Assembly (NCBI GenBank): GCA_003116995.1
Contig: BDSL01000060.1
Location: forward strand, 1 to 64,000
From: Yamagishiella unicocca
Lineage: Eukaryota; Chlorophyta; Chlorophyceae; Chlamydomonadales; Volvocaceae
Direction: 5' to 3'
DNA: 64,000 nt
Shown: piece by piece, positions 23,326 through 35,994 of the stretch
Layout: each line of letters starts with the position of its first letter
Numbering within the stretch: position 1 is the stretch's first letter
Notes under the pieces: model-generated
The model's input: the letters and a program-made list of their open reading frames with translations, nothing else
Database searches by the model: none
Told to the model about the DNA's origin: nothing
Position numbers and translations under genes: made by a program

Positions 23326-26300
23326 ATGAAATTAGTTATGTGGGCAATCTGTTGTTCCTTCCCGCCGCGATTCGACGACACTCGCGAGCAACGGACGTGT
23401 GGCAGTACGCTGCCTGCGTCGCAATCACAGCCTCAGCTCAGGCCCGAGCCGCAGCGCGGGGCGAATAATAACTTGCAGCATCTTCCACTTCAGGCTCATG
23501 CGCCTCAACTACCGGCGCAGACGCAACCTGGCACTCCAGCCAGGGTCCCGCCCGGGACCGAGGGTTCATCGCCTTTCTTCGAGGACACGCCGGCGGCTGG
23601 TTCACCGGCATCATCTCTTGACTGGTCTCATGGCCCTACCGGATGTCGCGATGTGGGCACCGCGTCCGAAACCTCCTCCTCGCGGTTCGCCAAAGCCGTC
23701 CAGCGGCAAGCTGCAGAACACCCCCGCACGCTTGAGCTTGAGGAGAACCCAAGGTTCGCTGGCCGGGAACTAAGCCCGGCGCCCTGCTCCAGCAGTGTCG
23801 GACAGAAAGCTACGGCTCTTGGGGCGCCGCCGCCTGACAGCGACACGGTTAAGGTGGGCGGGGTTGACCTTGGGGATCACAGCGGCGGCCGCAGCGGCCG
23901 CAGCTCCAGCTCCGCCGGCGGCGGCGGCAGTCCAAAACTTGACGCCGAGTACGATGCCGCCATGAGTAGACCAGCCAGCAGCGGGTCGGGGCTCGTTGCT
24001 ACTGCCACCGCACTCCAGCAGCAGCAGCAGCAGCCGTCTCCACGTGACCTGGTGGTTTCGACCAGCGTCGCACCTTCTTCTTCCTGGAGCCCAAATCAGC
24101 ACAACGCAGCGTTCAAACTGCTGCGGCAGCAGGACGATAACCTAGCGTGCAGCTCCATTCCGCCGCCGCTGACGCCGTCGGCCTCCGCGGCCGATTGCTC
24201 CGGCGACGCGCCCAACCTCGCGCCCTCAGCCGCCCTCAGCCGAGCCGCCAAGGCCATCCTGCGCTCCACCACGCAGGCGACCTCCACGCAGTTCAGCTGG
24301 CGGGCGTTCGTGATGGGCCCCGACAGCAGCGCCTCCCACGTGGCAGTCGCCACAGGGCCTTTGGGCGGGGACGGGCGAGCGGAGGCGGCGGTGGCGGCCG
24401 GGGAGGCAGCGGAGGCGGTTGTAGCTGCATGGCCGACTCCACAGCCGTTGCCCTCCGTGGCACGGGGTGGTGATATCAAGCTAGGGGCAGACAGCCCGGG
24501 CCCTAGCTCCTTGGCGCTGCCGGGGATCCAGCCCACACCTTCTCGCGGGCAAAACCGCCTGGAAGCGGTGCTTGGGCTGCCCCCCCTGGACCAATGGAGC
24601 ACCGTGCGACTAGCGGGGGGCCCTATTGGATCCCCCGTGACCCAAAACATGATGTCCAATCAGAGGCGGTGCGGCGAGAGGGCGTCAGCGGCGGCGCTGG
24701 CGGCCGCCGCCGCAGGTAGTGGCACAGACTCGGTGCCCACGGACGCGCAGTTGAGCTCGGATCGATCCCAGGACATGGACGCTCGCGTGGAGGTCGTTTC
24801 TTCGCCGCTGGCGCTGCTTGACGGCATTCGGGGCCTCCGCGAGGCGCAGCCCTTCGCGCCGGGGGCCGCGCTGCTCGCAGGTGCGGGTGCGAGGGGAAGG
24901 CGGGGGTAGCGTAGGAATGTGTATTCCTCGCACGTGAAGGCGTCACACGAGAGGGGAAGAGAAACGGGAGGTGCAGATGGGGGGGCTTTGAGGAAGACCC
25001 GTGGATGCGAGAGAAAGCCGTGGGGGGGCGGGACCGCTGTTGGGGGGCGTTGCGTAGCGGCTGGGGCTCCCCGGCTGCCCGGCTGTCTTTGACTGAACGG
25101 GGGGGAATTATCCTTTGAAATTTAAAAGGCGAGTAGCCCTCACTTCCACGATTTGGTTAGCATGATCTCATGGGGAAGCGTGCGGCAGGCCTGCTGTCCA
25201 TCCATCATTGAGCTGCTCGAGCGCGCATTGAGACGGGGTGGACAGTAACCAGCGAACCAACGAGAGAGGAAAAACACGGGGTGGGATGGGGTGGACGCAC
25301 CCCTGCACTGCGGCCCCTGTTGCCAACCCGTCTGACAGCTTATTTCACATGAGCTGACACGTACACCCTCTCGCGCAACCCTGCCCCCCGCCCGGGTCTA
25401 CTCGCTACCCCACCGCCCTCCGTTTCCTATGTCGTGTAACCGGGCCTTCTCGCCACCCTCCCCCGCCCCCAGGCACGTGGCGGGGCACCCGCGTGCTCGC
25501 GAAGCTCACCTGCGGCGACTGCTGGGACGTCGACAGCTCCCCGTTCCAGGACCTTGTGGTCGCCAGCGGCCTCAGCCACCCCAACCTGCAGCGCTGCCTG
25601 GTCATCCGTACGGCCCACGTCAGCACCTCCAGCCTCACGGAGTTCAACCCGCCCCGGCTGCAGCGGGGCTGGGGCAACCGCGCTGCAGGGCGCTTGCACC
25701 GCTTCCTTGCCGGGGTCACGCATGCGGCAGGTGTGCGCTGCAGGCCGGGGGCGGTGGGGGAGCGAGGAGACCAACCCAGGCCGGGGGCGGTGGGGTAGCG
25801 AGGAGACCAACCCAGGCCGGGGGCGGTGGGGTAGCGAGGAGACCAACCCAGGCCGAGCGGGCTGCCCAGGCCGAGCGGGGTGCCCAGGCCGAGGGCGGTG
25901 TCCGGCTCCAACCCAGGCCGAGCGGGCTGCCCGGTTGCAACATTTATTAGGCCTACACAACCGCTCGGGCGCGCGCCTTTTACAGGATATTGCGCCCGCA
26001 TGAGGTGTGCTTTCCGTTTCCTTTTCTCTCATGTTTAGCCTAACACGGCGTGTGCTACGTATGCTACGTGTGCTACGTATCCCCCCAGCGCGTGCCTTGG
26101 TCCGCCGGACTGCATGGGTGTCGCATGTCCGTACAACGGACCCTTGCAACCATCCCTTACCCGTGCCCAACACAACCACCAACCGCAGATGCGGCCGACC
26201 TGCCGGAGGACGCGGCCTTGACGGTCATGCCGGGGGACATGGAGCCCTACGCGGCTTCGGAGCTGCTGACGCCGCGGAGGCGCGCACTCGCGGCGCTGCG

Positions 26301-28358
26301 CCTGCAGCCCGGCATGAGGGTCGGAGTGGTGGTGACGGAGCGTGCGGACATGGTGAGCCGGAGGGAGGGAGGGCGGGAAACCCGTGGATGTCCGAAAAAA
26401 CGTTTAAAACAGAGGGAGGGAGGGCGGGGGCGGGTGCAGCAGCCGGGAGCAGGACGGCAAGGCGAAGATATGGAGCCGGCTGCTGCGACGCTTTCCCAAT
26501 TCCCATTGTCCAGGCCAGGCCAGCTGCGCTGTCCGGGTCCGGCTCCCCATCGCGTCTCAACCCCTGTCGTCGGTCGCTGTCGCCACACCGTGCGCCGTGC
26601 CCCGGCAACAGGGCAACCTGGCCGACCTGACGTGCGACCCAGTCAACAGCCCCTTCCGTGTGCGCCCCGGCTGGACACCGCACCACGCCCAGAAGGCGCT
26701 CCTGCGTACTGCGCGGGAGATCGCGGAGGCCATGGCGCACTTGCACGCCGCCGGCGTCGTCCACGGCGAGTGTGTCGTACGTTGCCGTACGTTGCAATTA
26801 CTGTGTTGTTTTGGGGCGGGCGCGATCGTCTTGAGGCGACGAACGAAGGTTGGGGTTGGGTGACAGGCTTGTTGCGTCCGGGGGCATGCACAGAGCCCGC
26901 CATGGGCCGCACATCGCCCCTGACCAAAAGACTGCTCTGTTTGGGGACGTCCCGAAGGGTACTTTAACTCTGTTAAACTACGGTTCCCCTTTATGCCTGC
27001 CGAACCTCCACAGGCGGCCTCACGCCCAGAAACGTGTTGCTGTTTGATGCGCCCGGCGACATACGCACCTTCACGGTGAAGGTCACCGACGTGGGCGCGG
27101 CGAGCAGGACGCTCAGCAGGCAGCACCCTCGGCTCAGGAGCTTCACCGGGGCGTGCCCGTCCCCCGAGCTGGTTTCGGAGCAATGCTGTTCATCCTACGC
27201 TGCTGACGTGTTCGCTTTCGGCATGCTGCTCTTCACCCTGGCGGCGGGGCACGTGCCAGTCCAGCCGGACGCGGAGGGTAAGCTTGCGGCCTAGGTGGGG
27301 GGGGGGGACGACGGAAGCCAAATGAACTCGCGAGGGACGCCCATTGTTGCTATGGTTTTGCCGGTACCGCCGTGCGGCGAAGGTTCCGTCGTCGGCTAGG
27401 CTTGTCCAACGACATTGCTTGGACGCCAATTAGTATATTAATTATCATGTTTTTTTACCATTTTTCAGGTTTTTTCCCTGTTTTTTTCATGGGTTTTCAA
27501 TGTTTTTCATGTTTTTTTATGTTTTCAACCATGTTTACCATGACATGGAGGCACCGCGACCTCTGGAGGTAGTGCGACGGCAGGAGGAGATGCCATCGCC
27601 CGCTTTCTGACACGTCGTTTCCCTGTGGCCCTGCATCCTGTGGTGTGCAGTTGGGGTGACCCCTGCGCTCCAGGAAGGGCTGTTGCTGGATTGGCCCGCG
27701 GGTCCGCACGGCCAGTTGGAGCCCATTTTTGCCCATTGCGTCGAGGCGTCGCCCAACGGCCGGCCGAGCTTCGAGCAGGTAGGACCCGGGCCCGGTGCCC
27801 TTCGTTAACGGCCCCGTACGGGGACGAGCACATCGTGGTGGTCGAAGCCGACGTCGTACTTCCGATGCAAAAGTACGACAAGCTAGTCCGGTGCGCGATG
27901 TGGGCTCACCCGGTGTGCCGGACTGCTGGGAGCTTACGGCATCCCTGTTGTGATCACATTGGTTGATCACATTTGACTCCCGCGCGTTGCGCCGTCCCGT
28001 CTAGGGCAGCAGGGGGGAGCGTCGGCGCTCGTGTCACTTTGTGTTTGTGCAGCCTAGGCATCAACGTCGCGGGGGGTTGTTGCGAGGGTAAGTTCGGGTC
28101 ATAGGATCATGGCCAACTAGCACTGCAACGCGAATGGCATTACGGCGTGGCTCTCTTCGCACATGGTCGGAGTTGGGAGCGTTCGATTTTGGCCAAGATC
28201 CCGGCTGGCGTACAACGCCACGTGCGACGGCATTTGTTGCCGCAACGTACCACGACCCTGCCCCTCGACCTCAGGTGGTTTCGGAGCTGTCGCGGCTGGA
28301 GCGGCTGGCGGACACCGCCCTCAGCCAGCGTTTGCTGGCTTCCCAGGGCCTGCTTTAA
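23326..28358 (+). CDS. Tyrosine-kinase-like (TKL) protein kinase with degenerate HRD motif
   Basis: Seven exons join in phase to 868 aa: 23326-24880, 25473-25730, 26189-26352, 26612-26765, 27014-27277, 27651-27778 and 28275-28358. Residues 1-510 are a low-complexity Ser/Gly/Pro/Gln-rich region. The kinase domain follows: GTWRGTRVLAKL with Lys529 in the VAIK position, SHPNL, and the TKL-type start of the C-lobe (ERADMGNLADL). The catalytic loop then reads HGGLTPRNVLLF (710-721), followed by DVG (736-738, DFG position) and SYAADVFAFGMLLF (helix F). Asp of HRD appears to be Gly, Asn717 is kept, and the Gly-rich loop is poor. Plants and algae use TKL kinases in stress and development signalling; no substrate can be inferred. 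The loop junction depends on a GC donor at 26766. The other possible junction would also lack Asp. Confidence 0.82.
25426..25454 (+). repeat. Intron-end motif, C-rich form before an acceptor (TKL intron 1)
   Basis: CCTATGTCGTGTAACCGG followed by CTTCTCGCC, ending 18 nt before the acceptor of exon 2. A G-rich variant (GAGGAAGACCCGTGGATG, near 24986) lies at the donor end of the same intron. Confidence 0.75.
25735..25935. repeat. Minisatellite, about 34-bp unit
   Basis: Tandem units of CCAACCCAGGCCGGGGGCGG with GTAGCGAGGAGA, three good copies then degenerate ones. It starts straight after the exon 2 donor in TKL intron 2. Confidence 0.88.
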
Positions 28359-30905
28359 TAATCAACAGGGGAGACGACGTGCATCACCTGATGCGTGCAT
28401 GCGTGGAACCGGCTCCAGCGCGATGTGCCGCGTTATGTTGTTGGGGGCTTGGTGGAAATTGTTTTTCGGGAATTATTTTTGTGTATCATGGCAACGCTCT
28501 GTAGGTAACTAAAGCTCGGTTAATTGTTTACGGTCGAGTCATGAGAATGTTCCTCAAGAAAAAACGGATGTTTCTGGGCCGGGGGCTCTGTCCATGCAGT
28601 TTCCATGTTGGTGTTCTGCAGATTGTTCGCCAGGGGTACTGTTAGTGCCCGCGGCGCGTTGGTAGCTACATCAACATGGTGCATTCATCACATTGCTTCA
28701 CACCACTTGAGCCTTCTGGCTGGCACTGCTTTCGATTGGTTCAGATTTCAATCCTCTGCGCAGGACTTACAGATGCCCACACAGACATGAGGGGGCAGAG
28801 AGCTCGAATCTGGACATGCGTGCGCGTCGTCATCATCATCTCGCCTTTGAGCCATTTCCGCGCAGACGCAATGTTATTCTTGCTGTTTGTAGGTAAGGAA
28901 GGGCGCCGGGGCGAGGTGTGCGCCTCGCCTGCTGCTGCGCGCCAAACGTTGCGTGGATAGGCTTTCGAGCACGTGCCTAAGCGGCTGCCGCATGACGCGA
29001 TGCGTGAGGGCGGGGCTGATGCGGCTGGGCATCACGCCACTCGTAAAGTTGCACGATGGGAATTGACGACTTTTGCTGCTGCTGAGCTGTAGCTGGGGGT
29101 TGGGCGGGGCTCGCTCTAGCAGCAGCGGCATTGCACTCAAATATGCATGATGATCTAGTAGCAGGGACGTAGCAGCGAGAATTTTCGCTGCCGATATTGG
29201 CCCTGTTGGGCCGCAGGTTACAGGGAAGCTCGCGGGGGGTGAGGGCGGGGTGTCGGTCGTTTGTGATCATTCATCATCGGAGGAATTATGGCCTCCAGGC
29301 CTTCTTAACGGGTGCTTTAATCTGATGCGTCGTCGTCACCAAAGGAAACGCAGTTGTGCTGTAGGAGAGCCGCGGCAAGGGGGCGAATCGGCGGGTTTCA
29401 CCTCTCGCTGATAATAGCACGCTGCGGGTTTGCAACGTGGGTGCTACATGTCTACCGAGTTGGATTTGCACGGGGAACGCACCGGTTCGGTGTGTCGTGT
29501 CTCACAGTCTGTAGATCGGACGCTATCCGCCCAATTTCTGTTCCCACCTCTCCGAAGGGGGCGATAGTTTGTATCCATGGCATGTCCATGGCCTTGTGTC
29601 TGCTTTGCTGCCGGTTGGGTTTAGGTCTTAAGGGGAAGAGCGTGGAGAATCGCGGGTTGTCGAGTATGGTCTGGTGTGCAGAAGTAAGGACGAGTGTTTT
29701 TCACTGACGCGGTGTTGTACGGCCGCGACGGCAGCATGCACGGACGGTGGACAAAACAAAACTCGGTGAGGTTACGATTGGGCGGTGATTTTTTGTGGGA
29801 GGTTCTGTCGTGCCCACGGCGGGATGGGGATTTGCAGCGCCTCTTTGCGTTGGTCGCTGCGCCTCCAACGCAGATAGGGCTTGCACTTCGTCCTCGTAGT
29901 GAATTGCCCAGCGTCTAAAGTTCAGTATTCATCACATTCGCATAAGCGTGTGACGGTGTGGCAGTCGGGTCGCCGTCCAAGTCGTCCTTGTTCTCGCTTT
30001 GGTAGACCCGCTGGTGCAGATCGCGTGCTTGGGGGTGTTTGTTTCGGAGTGGTAAGTGTGGAAGGCTATGGTGGGCGTCGTTGGTGGGAGGCCGCGCGCG
30101 GTCGGACAGGCCCCTTCCCTCGCCAGCGTGTAAGGCGTTCTCGTCGTGGAAGGGAAAGGCAACAACACGCTCTAAAAGCCCATTGTGGTAGCCCTTATCA
30201 GCTGGCATGTTCCGGCCGAGTACGGCGGTTGCAAATCCCGATACGTCTCTCTGCACACCGGTAGCTGACCGCGCCGGCAGGTTGTACCTCAAATAATTGC
30301 CTGGTTGCGCAGTGGATCTACCTGTCTTCTCTGGATCCGGGTCTTGGATCCCTACATAAGGCGGAAGGCGCGCGGGCCTGGCGGGCATGCCGCAGCACGA
30401 CATGTAGCGGCTTGTAGAGAGTTGCATGCAATGCGCGAAGGCAGCATAACAGCTGATCGAAAGCGCACATCTGGGAGTTGGGCTCTTGGGCGTTGGATAT
30501 CCGCTGGCGACAGCTGGCATGGCCCACGCCGTGGTAGCAACTCCATGCGAAAGGGCGGAACACCACCAGAACTGCATGATGACAACAATGATATACCCGA
30601 GGAAACGATGCTCTGATGGAGTTGCAGCTGGAAGACGGGTAGGTTCCGGTGTCGTACAAGGGTTACGGCAAGGTGTCGAAACTGTCAGGCCTTGACGCTC
30701 GAAAGCAATTACTTCACGTAAAAGTTATAACTAGCAAATTATAAAGGTTGATCCGGCAACTGCCATCTTTCCTACTGTAGGAGGCTGTTGCGCTGTTGCA
30801 CTTTCGTGCCTGCGGCGTACAGGCTTCCAACTTCGTCAGCAACTACTCCTAATCACTTGTTTCATTGGATTATAGCAGGGCTTTAAGGTGGTTCGAGGGC
30901 GAGGA
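28359..30905. other. Long 3' UTR / intergenic region, no confident gene
   Basis: About 2.5 kb of moderate GC. The first TGTAA I find on the plus strand is at 30129-30133, which would imply a 1.8-kb 3' UTR for the TKL gene. A strong donor-like GTAAGT lies at 30051, but I could not find partner exons. The open frames here on either strand show no recognisable motifs. Confidence 0.35.
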
Positions 30906-33900
30906 ATGGCGACGCGCACATTTGTCTTCCTCTGTGCGGCGCTTCTTCTGGTCGTCGCCGAGGCGGCGCGTTCGGTTCCCACGAACACTGCTGATCCGGA
31001 GGCCCGGAAGCGCATCGTCACGCTCGATGCGGACGCTCGAATTTTCCTGTGGAGGGGCTTCCTGACGCCAGGTGAGCCGGCAGTCCAAACTACCTTCCAC
31101 CAAGCCTGGATAACTGACATCTAAAATTGTTGCAGAGGAATGCGACTACGTTCGTATGAAGGCAGAGAAACGGCTTGAACGTTCGGGTGTCGTTGACTCC
31201 GCTAGCGGCTCGAGCGTGGTTTCCGAAATTCGGACATCGGACGGGATGTTCTTTGAGCGAGGCGAGGACGCTATCCTTGAAGGTGAGTCCATTTGCCATG
31301 CGTTGTCGGCTTGGCCTGCCACCCATCTGATCGTATGAACTGGTACACGGGACTGTCCTGCCGGTACCTCAAATCCAAAACATCGAACTCCGTTGCCCAC
31401 ACAGCGATCGAGCAGCGCCTGGCAGATTGGACTATGACGCCCATCTGGTCGGGAGAGGCACTGCAGGTCCTTCGCTACCGAAAAGACCAGAAGTACGATT
31501 CGCACGTAAGTGTGTTGTACGTTTCCGCATGTTCTCCTTGAGGGAACTCCGAAGGGACTACGCTATGAGTGCGGTGGGCCAGAAGGTGGCTCCGGGTGGC
31601 GTGCGGGTCCAACGTCGGGAGGTGCCAGCGGTTCCTGTCTGCTGTGCTACGACTCGGGCACTGGCCCCAACTCATCGTCATCTTTGACGAACATCCGACT
31701 GTGTCCCCTCCCCACAACCGGTGCCCTCCCTGTACCTGTCGCTCGCGGCCTTGCGTCCCCTGGCCGTGCTTCCTGCTGGCTGGCTCGGCTCCTCTATCGG
31801 CTTCGGCGCGCGGCCCATTTCGACCATCCAGTGGGGTGAGTGGCCTGGGCGTGGGCGTTGAGGGGAAACCCGTAGATCGGCACCGAAAAGTAAACCAGTT
31901 TAGCATACGTTAAGTAATACCGAAAAGTACACCGTTACGTACACTCGTTTGGAATTGCATGCTCCCAGGTTTGGTAGTGGGATATGGGCCGGAGGTTTAC
32001 AAGCACGTGAGCAGCGCGGCGTTGAGCATAAGCCTTCGTCTCGGTCGATTGCCGTGCGGTTGTCAACCGCTGTCCGGACGACTGGGTCGGAATCGGGTTG
32101 CAGACGGCACAGCGGGGGCCACGGTGGACGTAACGGGCCAGACGCAAAGGGGCGATGAGGGAGCACATGCAGCCACGGAGTCACAAAGCTTCAGGGCTGG
32201 CGTGACGTTGGTCGACTGCCTGTGCCGAAGCGACTGAGCTGGGCGGCATCACACGAACGGCATTTGTCGTCAAGGGCTGCCAAGCGCCGCCGCGCAGGCG
32301 CGGGGCTCTTGCGGGCCCGGGTCCGGCTGTCTCGTAGCGCCCACGTGGGGGTGGGCAGGGCGGGGGTCGGGTCGAGGCGCCGTATCGGCTTCACTGCTGC
32401 GCTCGTGTTCTATACCGCTAGCGGTACCCCTTGGCAGCCGCACTGGCCGCACCGGTTGGAGGGCACCCACATGAGATCATCCTCACATTCGGCACTGTAC
32501 TTTTCAAAGTACTATATTGTTACGTAGAGCGAAGAGCTCCAGCCCAGCGCGCGGCAAGGGCCTCGCCAACGCATGCGGGAGTCTGCTGCCCAGAGACGGG
32601 CCTGGCTCAGGCGTGCCAGGAAGGGAGTTCGTCTTCGTACCATCATGCACCTGCACACCGCGCCCTCCGTTCACCGCCCCCTCCACCCTGCATCCCCGCC
32701 CACACAGACTACTTCTTCCACAAGGAGGGCACCACCAACGGCGGCAACCGCTGGTCCACCGTGCTCATGTACCTGCTCGACACCGAGGTACGGCCCGGTG
32801 TGTGTGTGTGTGCCTGTTGATGCGGCGTGGGGGAGGGGGCCTGCGGAGGAGCGAGGGGCTACCTGCATGTGCACCCGGCAAAAAGAGGAAGTGAGGAAGG
32901 GTTCATGCGCGCAGGTCTGCCTGAAAGGAATAGAATCTCACCCCAGTTTGTCCCCTCCTCCCCTCCTAGCACGCGCCCTGGTTGAACCGACTGACCAGCT
33001 GAGACACGCGCTTGCTTCCGCCGACCCCGTGGTGCGACAGCCCCGGTCCTGCGGTTCAGCTTGCACCTCGCGTACTCCTCCCTCCCCGCACAATGCGTTA
33101 TATCACAGCGCCGTGTTCGGATGCGAACAGCGCTGCGACAGCACCGTGGTCGGTTGTCATTGCTGCTGTGCTGCTGTCCATGTCGGTGGTGCTGACGCTG
33201 GCGTGCTACTGTTGTTGCTCAATCGCTGCCGCTGCTGGCGTGTCGCTCCCGCCCGCTGCAGGAGGGCGGCGAGACCGTGTTTCCCAAGATCCCCGCGCCC
33301 AACGGCATGAACAGCGGCTTCTCGGAGTGCGCGAAGTTCAACCTGGCGGTCAAGCCGCGCAAGGGAGACGGTGCGTGGGTTTCTGGAGCTTCGTCTTTAT
33401 GGGTTGTGAGGCGGGGCAGTGGGGCCCGCGCTGTCCCTGCGTTAGCATGTCCCTTTTACTGCATAATTATGGCGCATCAGCTAACACCCTCCCCCTCCTC
33501 GCTGCTTCCCCCGCAGCCGTGCTGTTCCACAGCATGAAGACCAATGGCCAGCTGGAGGAGCGGTCCATGCACGGCGCCTGCCCCGTCATCAAGGGCGAGA
33601 AGTTCAGCATGACCAAGTGGTGGGTGGGGGGGAGAATGGGATGTCCCGTCGACAAGGAGAGAGCAGATGGATCTGGGTGCCGCTTGTCGCGGCGAACAAG
33701 CGAGTCGGTCCGACCCGCCCAGTCGGCCGCTGTCTCGGGGGCTGCGGCTGTGCGTGTGGAGGCCAGGAGGGGGTTGCTGCGGTGCGATTGGCACGTCGTC
33801 CCTAATCCTCTTCTTACACCTACTGCCGTACCCAGTGGCCAAAAGGGTGCTCTCGGGTCATGCCACCATCCCCAGCGGCACCCAAAGCGTCGGCCAGTAG

Positions 33901-34120
33901 CGTCGGGTAGTAGTATCATGCTACCGCCACGAACCCACACTCCGAAACGGCCCTCACCATCTGCCCCAACATGCGCCCTGATGGCTGCCCTGGCCGCCCG
34001 CCACCACCGGCCCGCAGGATCCACGCCGGCCATTACGACATGAACGACGCCTACGATGAGCGCTACCGGGAGTACCTCACGCGCCTGGGAAAGCACTCGG
34101 ACAGCACCGGGGAGCTGTGA
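30906..34120 (+). CDS. Prolyl 4-hydroxylase (2-oxoglutarate/Fe(II) dioxygenase)
   Basis: Exons are 30906-31071, 31136-31282, 31405-31505, 32708-32787, 33262-33370, 33517-33619 and 34018-34120, about 270 aa. The start MATRTFVFLCAALLLVVAEA is a signal peptide, so it acts in the ER or Golgi. P4H features are FLTPEECDYV, SEIRTSDGMF, the iron ligands His138 (KYDSH) and Asp (DYFF), the EEGGETVFP motif, distal iron ligand His221 (SMHGAC) and Lys231 (KGEKF) for 2-oxoglutarate. It would hydroxylate prolines of Hyp-rich cell-wall or extracellular-matrix glycoproteins, abundant in these algae. Exon 3 ends in phase 0 while exon 4 needs phase 1, and the expected Tyr of HYDYF is missing. A 4-nt microexon would fix both. 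The gene is convergent with the LYR gene. Confidence 0.92.
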
Positions 34121-34391
34121 GCGAATCGGGAGGTCCATCGACTCCGTGCCCTGCCGTGTGACACCACCCGGGCTGGCTGTTACGTTGCCTCCGGCTCGAC
34201 AGCGCTTCAGCCTGTGAACACGGTGATGCACCAGGTCACCGTCGTGATCCAAATTGTTTTGTTTCATAATTTTTGGCATTATGTGCAAATAAATGTATCG
34301 AAAGTCGGCGCAGTGCCAAGGTGCTTGGCAGCATCCCTGCGCCAGCTTCCAGTGATGGATGACGTGCCGCAGACCTATGCACTTTTTTCAC

Positions 34392-34396
34392 TGTAA
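34392..34396 (+). terminator. Polyadenylation signal of the prolyl 4-hydroxylase
   Basis: TGTAA 272 nt after the stop codon. Confidence 0.6.
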
Positions 34397-34586
34397 CCGC
34401 CCAGCACTGCGTGGGTTTTTCGCCAGCCTATCATTCGCGATTCGTCGCACAGAGTCTGTAAGCAACCGCGTAGAGTCTAATTCATCAGCCCAGGTAATAG
34501 CACACTGCCACGACCATATCAGACAGATGCGTGATGGGCCTGCATTCGCGGTCTCAGCGATGCCCCGCAGCAGGTTTGCTATGAGT

Positions 34587-35314
34587 TTACTTCTTCTTGT
34601 CCTGCAAAGCGATTCACAGCGGGCCATGACAAGGGGGCATTAGTAGGTACCGCACGAAACTTGGGGACGGCGGGAGTTCCCTGCCCTATACTTGATAGAA
34701 AAGGCAACCATAGCGAACAATCCTACACCCCGCCCTGAGCGGGGGAGTTCACCCTTGGCGCTAACTACGAAGGCGCTCACCCGTACGTATCGGTCCGCTT
34801 CTAGTAAATGAAGGTTGTGGAGCGCTCGAATGGCTCTGCAAATAAACACACCAGCAAGCTCAGACATCCCCATATGTCCCTTGGGACGCTGTTACCCTCG
34901 TATCGCAACTTACGCCTCTTTCTGTTCCTTAATCTGCATTCAGGCAAAAAACTAAAGTCACGAAGCTGCATTAACCAGCAGCGGCAGTAGTTAGCTCAAT
35001 GCCCATAATGCACACCTTCTCGTCGTCCAGTTCATGCATGTTGGCCTTGAACTGTTGTCGCACTTGCCCCGTAAGGATCGGTTCATTTCCTTGCTGCATA
35101 GCAAAAACGGCGTTCCGTCGCAGACATACACCTCGCCATTTTCGCAAGCATCAGGTGGACTTACCCTTCTCCCAAAATATTTGGCTAAAAACATGCAGTC
35201 CTTGTATAGCTGCGAAAAAGAATAGACTTATCACAAAAGCGGTGACCCAAACATTTCGTCTAATAATTGCGGTCTGACCTTCTTCACAGACACCTCCTTG
35301 AAAACTTTGTCCAT
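34587..35314 (-). CDS. LYR-motif (Complex1_LYR) small protein
   Basis: Six tiny exons join in phase to 82 aa: 35279-35314, 35165-35209, 35016-35093, 34914-34933, 34781-34835 and 34587-34601. The protein starts MDKVFKEVSVKK, then LYKDCMFLAKYFGRR (LYK in place of LYR), QGNEPILTGQVRQQFKANMH, DDEKIKEQKEAAIRAL and ends YVRDKKK. This matches the plant and animal LYR family with a RQGN...LR.QVR..F pattern and an AIR.L helix. LYR proteins are acyl-ACP-binding adaptors for mitochondrial respiratory complex assembly and Fe-S cluster delivery. Splice sites are strong (for example TTTTTCGCAG before exon 2 and GTAAGT after exons 2 and 4). No exon exceeds 78 nt, so no long reading frame exists; exons of 20 and 15 nt are unusually small. 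The gene is tandem with the WD gene upstream. Confidence 0.88.
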
Positions 35315-35990
35315 TGTGTGATGTCGTTAATCAGTACAGCTCCCTGCCTACAGCGGCTCGGGATGCAATACCTGAAGCAGGTGCTGCAAGTACGGCGGGT
35401 TTACATCATGCGGGACCCCGGGGGGACATGTGTGCGTCAACTTTACGCGCAACCTGCTCCGGTGCCACAGAACTGCGTCCCCTCGCACGCCATCGATCCT
35501 CATATAGGCGTACAACATAACGCCGCTGTTATGGTTGTGCCTTGTGCCGTGTTGTGCAGTTGCCGCAAGGTGCTGGCCGGGTCAGGTCGGGTCCTGGCGC
35601 CCGCCCAGCGAAGCAGCCATCCGTTAACTAGCCCCCCGATTTCAACCAGCAGCTTGCTATGCCATGTGGGCACCACCCCACCCCCGGCCGCGTTGATGAG
35701 AGCATGGATAACAGTTTGACGCATCGCTGCGAGGGAAGTACAAGCCTGAGTTGTTGCTGACCGTGTCAGACTGTGCGGTGTGGCCCGTGCCGGCTGGGTG
35801 GCGCCAGCGCCACAGTTTCGGGTCGGGGGCACCACATGGCGTACACGTCAGCTGAAGTGGCGCCTGGACACCTCGTGCTAAGACACACTACAGCCCCCCG
35901 CCCTGCACCACACCTGCACCACACCTGCACCACACCTGCACCACACCTGCACCACACCTGCACCACACCCAAAGCAACACGTCGAGATGG
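35315..35990. other. Upstream region of the LYR gene
   Basis: Contains the LYR promoter by position. The open frames here on both strands lack recognisable motifs. An 11-bp tandem repeat lies at its distal end. Confidence 0.35.
35904..35970 (+). repeat. 11-bp tandem repeat CCTGCACCACA
   Basis: About six consecutive units between the LYR gene and the 3' end of the WD gene. Confidence 0.95.
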
Positions 35991-35994
35991 AGCC

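Noticed and set aside
29915..30577. 220-codon minus-strand frame
   Set aside because: No conserved motif, no exon neighbours in phase, and codon texture unlike the real exons. It lies in a likely 3' UTR.
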